Below, piece by piece: positions 13,354-17,464 of a stretch of DNA of 17,464 nucleotides. Numbering within the stretch: position 1 is the first letter of the stretch; every line of letters begins with the position of its first letter. Source of the stretch: JBBDWK01 sp040902885 (GTDB taxonomy: Bacteria > Acidobacteriota > Terriglobia > Bryobacterales > Bryobacteraceae). The stretch covers positions 1 through 17,464 of the forward strand of contig JBBDWK010000087.1 of the NCBI GenBank assembly GCA_040902885.1, in the 5' to 3' direction. The position numbers and the translations under genes were made by a program. Under the pieces are notes generated by a model that saw only the letters and a list, made by a program, of their open reading frames with translations, did no database searches and was not told where the DNA came from.

Positions 13354-16004
13354 GCTGGGCTAGCGTGGTTGCCGCTCGGCTACGCGGCCTGTTCGAACAC
13401 AAACGGCTAGAGCGCGAACTGGAGGATGAAGTTCGCTTTCACCTGGAGATGCAGATTGAGGACAACCTCAACGCGGGCATGAATCCAACGGAGGCGCGAC
13501 GTGCCGCACTGCGCAGCTTTGGAGGCATAGAGCCGATGAAGGAAAGGTACCGTGAACGAAGGGCGTTCGCACTGGTCGAAACGACGGTGCAGGACATACG
13601 CTTCGCGGTGCGAACTCTCCGCAAGAACCCCAGCTTCACGGCGACCTCCGTAGCCGTACTGGCGCTGGCGATTGGCGCCAATACCGCAATGTTCAGCGTG
13701 CTGAACGCGGTCCTGCTCCGGCCGCTTCCTTATCGATCTCCGGAGCAGTTGGCAATGTTGTGGAGCGAGATTCCGAGTCAGAACGTTCGCGAAGGCAGAT
13801 CGGCATATTGGAATGTCGAACAGTGGCGGAGCCAAAGCGAGAGCTTCGCGGATATAGCTCTCTTTGATGGTGTTTCCGTGACGCTAACGAGTGCAGACAA
13901 GGCGGAACAGATCAGCGCCGTCAGGATCTCACCCAACTTATTCCCATTGCTCGGCGTTCAGCCCTTGCACGGGCGCATCTTTTCGGCTGAGGAGGCTGAG
14001 CAGCGGCAACGCTTGGCCCTGATTAGTCATCGCTTCTGGCAAACCCGTTTCGGAGGCTCGTTCGACGCGATAGGCGCAACCATCCAGCTTGACGGCGTTC
14101 CTTCCCGGATTATCGGCATCCTCCCTGCGGATTTCCAATTTGACGACGACGCGGATGTGTGGGAGCCGCATACCATGTTTCCGGATTGGGAATCCCTTCG
14201 TGCCGCGCGCGGCTCAGGTTTCTGGTTGGTCGTTGGGAGACTTCGACCGAATGTGACCTTCGAGCGGGCCCAGGCGGAGATGAGCGCGATCGCACGTCGT
14301 CTTGACGAACAGTTGCCAGCCTCCGGCCGGAACCGCGGCATTAGCGTGGTGCCGTTGAGCCTCCAGGTAACCGGACCCAGGGCGCGGTTGGCATTGTGGA
14401 TGCTCACAGGCGCGGTCTTCTGCGTTCTCCTGATCGCCGCTACCAACGTCGCGAGCCTTTCGCTGGCTCGCAGCGCCAGCCGCGAAAAGGAGATCGCAGT
14501 TCGAGCGGCGCTCGGAGCCAGCCGTGCGCGGATCGTTCGGCAGTTGCTCGCCGAGAGTCTGACGCTGGCCGTCATTGCGGGCCTGCTGGGGTTATTGGTA
14601 GCCTTGGCGGGCATCCGTCTCATTCTGGCCGTCAAGCCAGGGAACCTGGCTCGCCTGGACGAGGTCGGCCTCGATCCGGGAGTACTCGGCGGAGCCCTGG
14701 CCCTTTGCCTCCTCACAGGAATCCTGGTTGGACTGGCTCCCGCGGTAACCATGGCGCGCCGGAGCTTGCGGCCCTCGGGCCAGGAGGGAGGAAGAAGCAT
14801 CGCGGGCGGAGTCGCCACGCGTCGAATCCGCCGCGCTCTCGTAGTGACGGAATTCGCGCTGGCGATCGTTCTGCTGGTTGGCGCCGGTCTTCTGATCCGA
14901 AGCCTGTGGTCGGTCGAGAACGTCGATCCGGGATTCAGGCCTGAGCGGGTTCTTTCGGTCGCACTCGCCCCTCCGGCCTTCATGGCACCCGCCTTTAGTG
15001 CCAATGCCCAGCGGGCTGACTTTTACCGCCGCGTGCTCGAACAGATTGGATCACTTCCCGGCGTGGAGAGTGCCGGCATCACCAGTGAACTTTTCATCGG
15101 GGGCAACCCGGAACGGGTCGTCACCGCCGAAGGGGACGCCCGGCCTGTTTCCGAGCGCCTGCGGTTCCGAAGTGACGAGCTCAGTGAGGGATTCTTCAAG
15201 ACCCTCGGGACTCCCTTACTCAGGGGACGCTTCTTTTCGGCCGCGGATGGGCCAGATTCTCCGCGGGTCGCGATCGTCAATGACGCGATGGCTCGCCGCT
15301 TGTGGCCCGGGCGCGATCCGGTGGGCAAGAGATTCATGCTCGGCGCCGGCGATTCCAGTGTGTGGTTTACAGTGGTCGGAGTCGTGGGCGACATGCGGCG
15401 TCAGGGACTGGAGAACGCGCCGGTCCCGCAGATGTTCGAGCCGCTGGCGCAGAATCCTCCCCGGCGCGCGATTCTTCTCGTACGAACGTCTATGGATGAC
15501 CCGCTGAAGATGGCGGGGGCGGTTCAGGCTGCCGTGCGTCGCGTGGAAAAACATGCACCGGTCTATGGAGTGACGTCACTGGAAAACCAGCTCGGAGCTT
15601 TTCTCACGCAGCGCCGCTTCCAGACCTCGCTCCTCATCGGGTTTTCCGTAGTCGCGCTCCTGATGGCCGCCATCGGGATCTATGGGCTCATCCAGTACTC
15701 GATCGCGACGCGCACACACGAGATCGGTATCCGCATGGCCGTAGGGGCACAAGCCGGCGAGATCTTCCGCATGATCATCGGTGAGGGGCTGAAGCTGAGC
15801 CTGACTGGCCTGGTGCTCGGGCTCGTGGGAGCCGTGTGGCTGGGCCGGGCTGGCTCGAGTCTCCTGTTCGGCGTTACCGCCACCGATCCGTTGACGTTCA
15901 CTACTGTCTCGCTGTTGCTGACCGCGGTCGCCACCGCAGCCTGCTATTTCCCAGCGCGACGCGCAATGAAGGTCGAGCCCATCGTGGCATTGCGGCAAGA
16001 GTGA
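13350..16004 (+). CDS. ADOP family ABC-type permease (MacB/FtsX-like, no cognate ATPase gene)
   Basis: An 884-residue membrane protein with the acidobacterial duplicated orphan permease layout. A soluble prefix comes first (about 10-75, RLERELEDEVRFHLEMQIED). Next are a membrane helix at about 98-120 (SVAVLALAIGANTAMFSVLN) and a MacB-type periplasmic domain (about 125-335). An FtsX core of three helices follows (about 348-372, 402-428, 445-468) with the coupling-like EIAVRAALGASRARIVRQLL. A second copy starts with the helix at about 495-518, then a periplasmic domain, then an FtsX core at about 761-868 with HEIGIRMAVGAQAGEI. No ABC ATPase is adjacent, so an ATPase encoded elsewhere, or a non-transport role, is possible. 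Cargo is unknown. It is coupled to PadR by an ATGA overlap and followed closely by a dead IS. Confidence 0.95.
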   Translation: MSWASVVAARLRGLFEHKRLERELEDEVRFHLEMQIEDNLNAGMNPTEARRAALRSFGGIEPMKERYRERRAFALVETTVQDIRFAVRTLRKNPSFTATSVAVLALAIGANTAMFSVLNAVLLRPLPYRSPEQLAMLWSEIPSQNVREGRSAYWNVEQWRSQSESFADIALFDGVSVTLTSADKAEQISAVRISPNLFPLLGVQPLHGRIFSAEEAEQRQRLALISHRFWQTRFGGSFDAIGATIQLDGVPSRIIGILPADFQFDDDADVWEPHTMFPDWESLRAARGSGFWLVVGRLRPNVTFERAQAEMSAIARRLDEQLPASGRNRGISVVPLSLQVTGPRARLALWMLTGAVFCVLLIAATNVASLSLARSASREKEIAVRAALGASRARIVRQLLAESLTLAVIAGLLGLLVALAGIRLILAVKPGNLARLDEVGLDPGVLGGALALCLLTGILVGLAPAVTMARRSLRPSGQEGGRSIAGGVATRRIRRALVVTEFALAIVLLVGAGLLIRSLWSVENVDPGFRPERVLSVALAPPAFMAPAFSANAQRADFYRRVLEQIGSLPGVESAGITSELFIGGNPERVVTAEGDARPVSERLRFRSDELSEGFFKTLGTPLLRGRFFSAADGPDSPRVAIVNDAMARRLWPGRDPVGKRFMLGAGDSSVWFTVVGVVGDMRRQGLENAPVPQMFEPLAQNPPRRAILLVRTSMDDPLKMAGAVQAAVRRVEKHAPVYGVTSLENQLGAFLTQRRFQTSLLIGFSVVALLMAAIGIYGLIQYSIATRTHEIGIRMAVGAQAGEIFRMIIGEGLKLSLTGLVLGLVGAVWLGRAGSSLLFGVTATDPLTFTTVSLLLTAVATAACYFPARRAMKVEPIVALRQE

Positions 16005-16035
16005 CGTGGTCTGCGGCGAAACGATTATGGGGAAC

Positions 16036-16051
16036 CACTACTGTCCGGCTA
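16036..16051 (+). repeat. Left terminal inverted repeat of the IS4-like element
   Basis: CACTACTGTCCGGCTA is an exact reverse complement of 17339-17354. The transposase stop codon (16049-16051, TAG on the minus strand) lies inside this repeat. Confidence 0.92.
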
Positions 16052-17218
16052 TAAGTCGAAGAGAATCAGTTGGTTGGGAGAATCAGGTAAATTCTCTCGG
16101 GAGTCAGATGGCTGGAGTGCCTGTAAAATGGGCGTTTTCTCGAAAAGCGTGACGCTCAGAATCTGTAGAATTTGGTAAAGGCTCGCCTCGAGGCCCAACC
16201 GCTTCCGAACGAGGGCGCACAAGCTGTAAACGGACACGGCAATCCAAATTTGTGTCTTCACCGCGTTCTCGCTGGTGCCGTAGAAGGCCTTGATTCGGAG
16301 GTGCTGCTTGATCCACTTGAAGAACAATTCCACCTGCCATCGGGCCTTATAGACCTGGGCGATGGTAAGTGCCGGGAGCGTGAAGTTGTTGGTCAGAAAC
16401 TGAAACTGCTTCCTCGTTTCCACGTCGAGATAACTCACGCGCCGCAACGGGTCTGGGTATGCCTTGACGGAGTCGATGGCGGTCAGAATCACGGTGTGAT
16501 CGGATCGAACGCCCGTGGTCTTGTCCACCGAGCGGGAGTAGCGGCGCTTAAGCACCAGGTTGGATTTCGTGCGCACAACGAAGAAAGCCGCGCTGAGGGT
16601 GAAGAAGTAGAGGCGCTCGAAATCCACCTAGCCGCGGTCCATGACGTAGAATGCTCCGGCCTCCGGCAAAATCTGGTCGAGGACTTTTACGTCGTGCACT
16701 TTGCCATCGGTAATGCTGATAAACGTGGGGATGTTGCCGTGCAGGTCCAGCAACGTGTGCATCTTGACTGCGGCTTTGTGCGCCCGGAATTTGGCCCAGG
16801 GGAAACAGCGAAAGGCACAGGTCGATGGTGGTCGAGTCCAGCGCGTATAAACTTTGAGCCAACTCCACGCCGATCGGATCAGACGCATACAGCGGTCGCG
16901 CGATGCGAATCAGAACCTGTGCGAAGTCGGCATAGATTCGCCAGTCGTGTGAATCGTTGGCGTCGGCTGCGTGGAGCGCGCCACGCGGCCGCGAAAGCCC
17001 ATATGGTAGAGCTTGCCGCCCAGAGATCGCAGGCATGCTTCTATGTCGCGAAGGCCATCCCGGTAAGTCAGCTGGGCAAAGGCCATCGACAGATACTGGT
17101 CCCAACAAGAGAAACCTCGGGGTCGCACATCCCCGCCGTAACGAGCCACACAACGGCGAAATTCGCGATCCGGCAAAAAGCTCATCAGCTGAGAGAAGAC
17201 GGTCCGGCCCTGATTCAC
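16049..17218 (-). pseudogene. IS4-type transposase, broken by two compensating frameshifts and an amber codon
   Basis: Read with corrections this is a roughly full-length (about 390 residues) IS4 DDE transposase. It starts MNQGRTVFSQLMSFLP and has DQYLSMAFAQLTYRDGLRDI in the N-terminal domain. The catalytic Asp is in YALDSTTIDLCLS, the second Asp in FYVMDRG, and the Glu in ARWQVELFFKWIKQHLRIK. Three lesions are visible. A one-base deletion near 16968-16969 shifts frame after GRVARST; the next frame resumes with ADANDSHDWRIYADFAQ. An extra base in the G4 run 16799-16802 restores the first frame (LFPWAKFRAHKAAVK). A TAG at 16628-16630 replaces the Tyr codon expected after VMDRG, before VDFERLYFF. 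All three catalytic residues survive, so decay is recent or only slight. Confidence 0.88.
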
Positions 17219-17338
17219 GCACCATTGTTGCCCTTCGCCAGAGCCGGCTTCGAGGTCTACCGCAATTCAAATCGCGGCAAGCCAAACTTCCGCTCAACTC
17301 TTAGCAACAACGAAGCTTGTCAGCACCGGAGTTCTCGT

Positions 17339-17354
17339 TAGCCGGACAGTAGTG
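17339..17354 (-). repeat. Right terminal inverted repeat of the IS4-like element
   Basis: Exact 16-bp partner of 16036-16051. Transposase-proximal leader DNA without features fills 17219-17338. Confidence 0.92.
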
Positions 17355-17403
17355 CTTCAGTTTTTCTTCCAACACACCATTTCTTTTGTCAGCCTCGTGA
17401 AAC

Positions 17404-17464
17404 CTATCGCGTGCGGATTCCGAGGGATGCCGATCAGCGTTCCGAACTGATGTCGATCACGATT
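17404..17464. repeat. Tandem terminal-repeat-like motifs, possible end of an IS21-family element
   Basis: ATGCCGATCAGCGTTCCG starts at 17427 and a related ATGTCGATCACGATT starts 23 nt later at 17450 (11 of 15 aligned bases identical). A GATTCCGAG segment just before may be a third, poorer unit. IS21-family elements carry multiple 20-25-bp repeats of this kind at their ends. No transposase is visible because the window ends here, so the assignment is tentative. Confidence 0.4.

Larger units (their letters stand above)
16036..17354 (-). mobile_element. IS4-family-like insertion sequence, complete ends, inactivated transposase
   Basis: A 1319-bp element bounded by perfect 16-bp inverted repeats (16036-16051 and 17339-17354, CACTACTGTCCGGCTA read inward). 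Nearly all of it is a single transposase reading direction (minus strand) with a leader of about 120 nt. Size, single transposase and DDE-type motifs with the IS4-type Y-R-E region support the IS4 family; subgroup is uncertain. Flanking bases (GGAACC on the left, CTTCAG on the right) show no target-site duplication. That fits an old insertion or a later rearrangement. It lies 31 nt after the permease stop. Confidence 0.88.

Noticed and set aside
16172..17341. A 389-codon plus-strand frame across the IS4-like element
   Set aside because: It is antisense to the transposase and only appears long because of base composition; the minus strand carries all the conserved DDE motifs.
1..17464. CRISPR array, tRNA, rRNA or riboswitch
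   Set aside because: I found no regularly spaced repeats, tRNA cloverleaf signatures or rRNA-like stretches. No FMN-riboswitch-like leader precedes ribF, which directly abuts its upstream neighbour.

Overview
The window looks like chromosomal DNA of an acidobacterium, probably a Solibacter/Bryobacter-type Acidobacteriota. The strongest pointer is the pair at 12982-16004: a short PadR-family regulator whose stop overlaps the start of an 884-residue FtsX/MacB-type permease with no ATPase gene beside it. This is the arrangement known as the acidobacterial duplicated orphan permease (ADOP). High GC, long antisense shadow frames and large intergenic palindromes fit the same group. This is inference from sequence reading only.

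Layout. 1-582 (+) is an unrecognised protein, possibly truncated by the window edge. 583-1073 holds no intact gene, only a decayed IS1595-type transposase fragment on the minus strand. From 11363 down to 1074 a tightly packed train of ten genes runs on the minus strand. It begins with a Bacillus-like fadN-fadA-fadE beta-oxidation operon (hydroxyacyl-CoA dehydrogenase/enoyl-CoA hydratase, thiolase, acyl-CoA dehydrogenase), followed by a small P-loop kinase that overlaps the end of fadE. Next come an exported rhodanese, an exported parvulin-type peptidyl-prolyl isomerase, a DUF1844 protein, a PhnP-like metallo-beta-lactamase-fold hydrolase, the FAD/FMN-forming enzyme RibF and a LacD-type class I aldolase. 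RibF makes the FAD that the acyl-CoA dehydrogenase needs, which is a plausible but unproven functional link.

11463-12872 (-) holds a VOC/glyoxalase-like protein preceded by an AraC-family regulator. The divergent plus-strand unit 12982-16004 is the PadR-ADOP pair. The right end (16036-17354) is a complete but dead IS4-type insertion sequence with perfect 16-bp terminal inverted repeats. Its transposase carries two mutually compensating single-base frameshifts and one amber codon. The last 60 bases contain tandem motifs resembling the multiple terminal repeats of an IS21-family element.

I do not see a new defence system, CRISPR array, tRNA/rRNA gene or biosynthetic cluster. The most noteworthy non-coding signals are a perfect 22-bp inverted repeat between fadN and fadA, and a recurring arrangement in which genes without a Shine-Dalgarno have a -10-like hexamer 6-8 nt before the start codon, suggesting leaderless transcripts.
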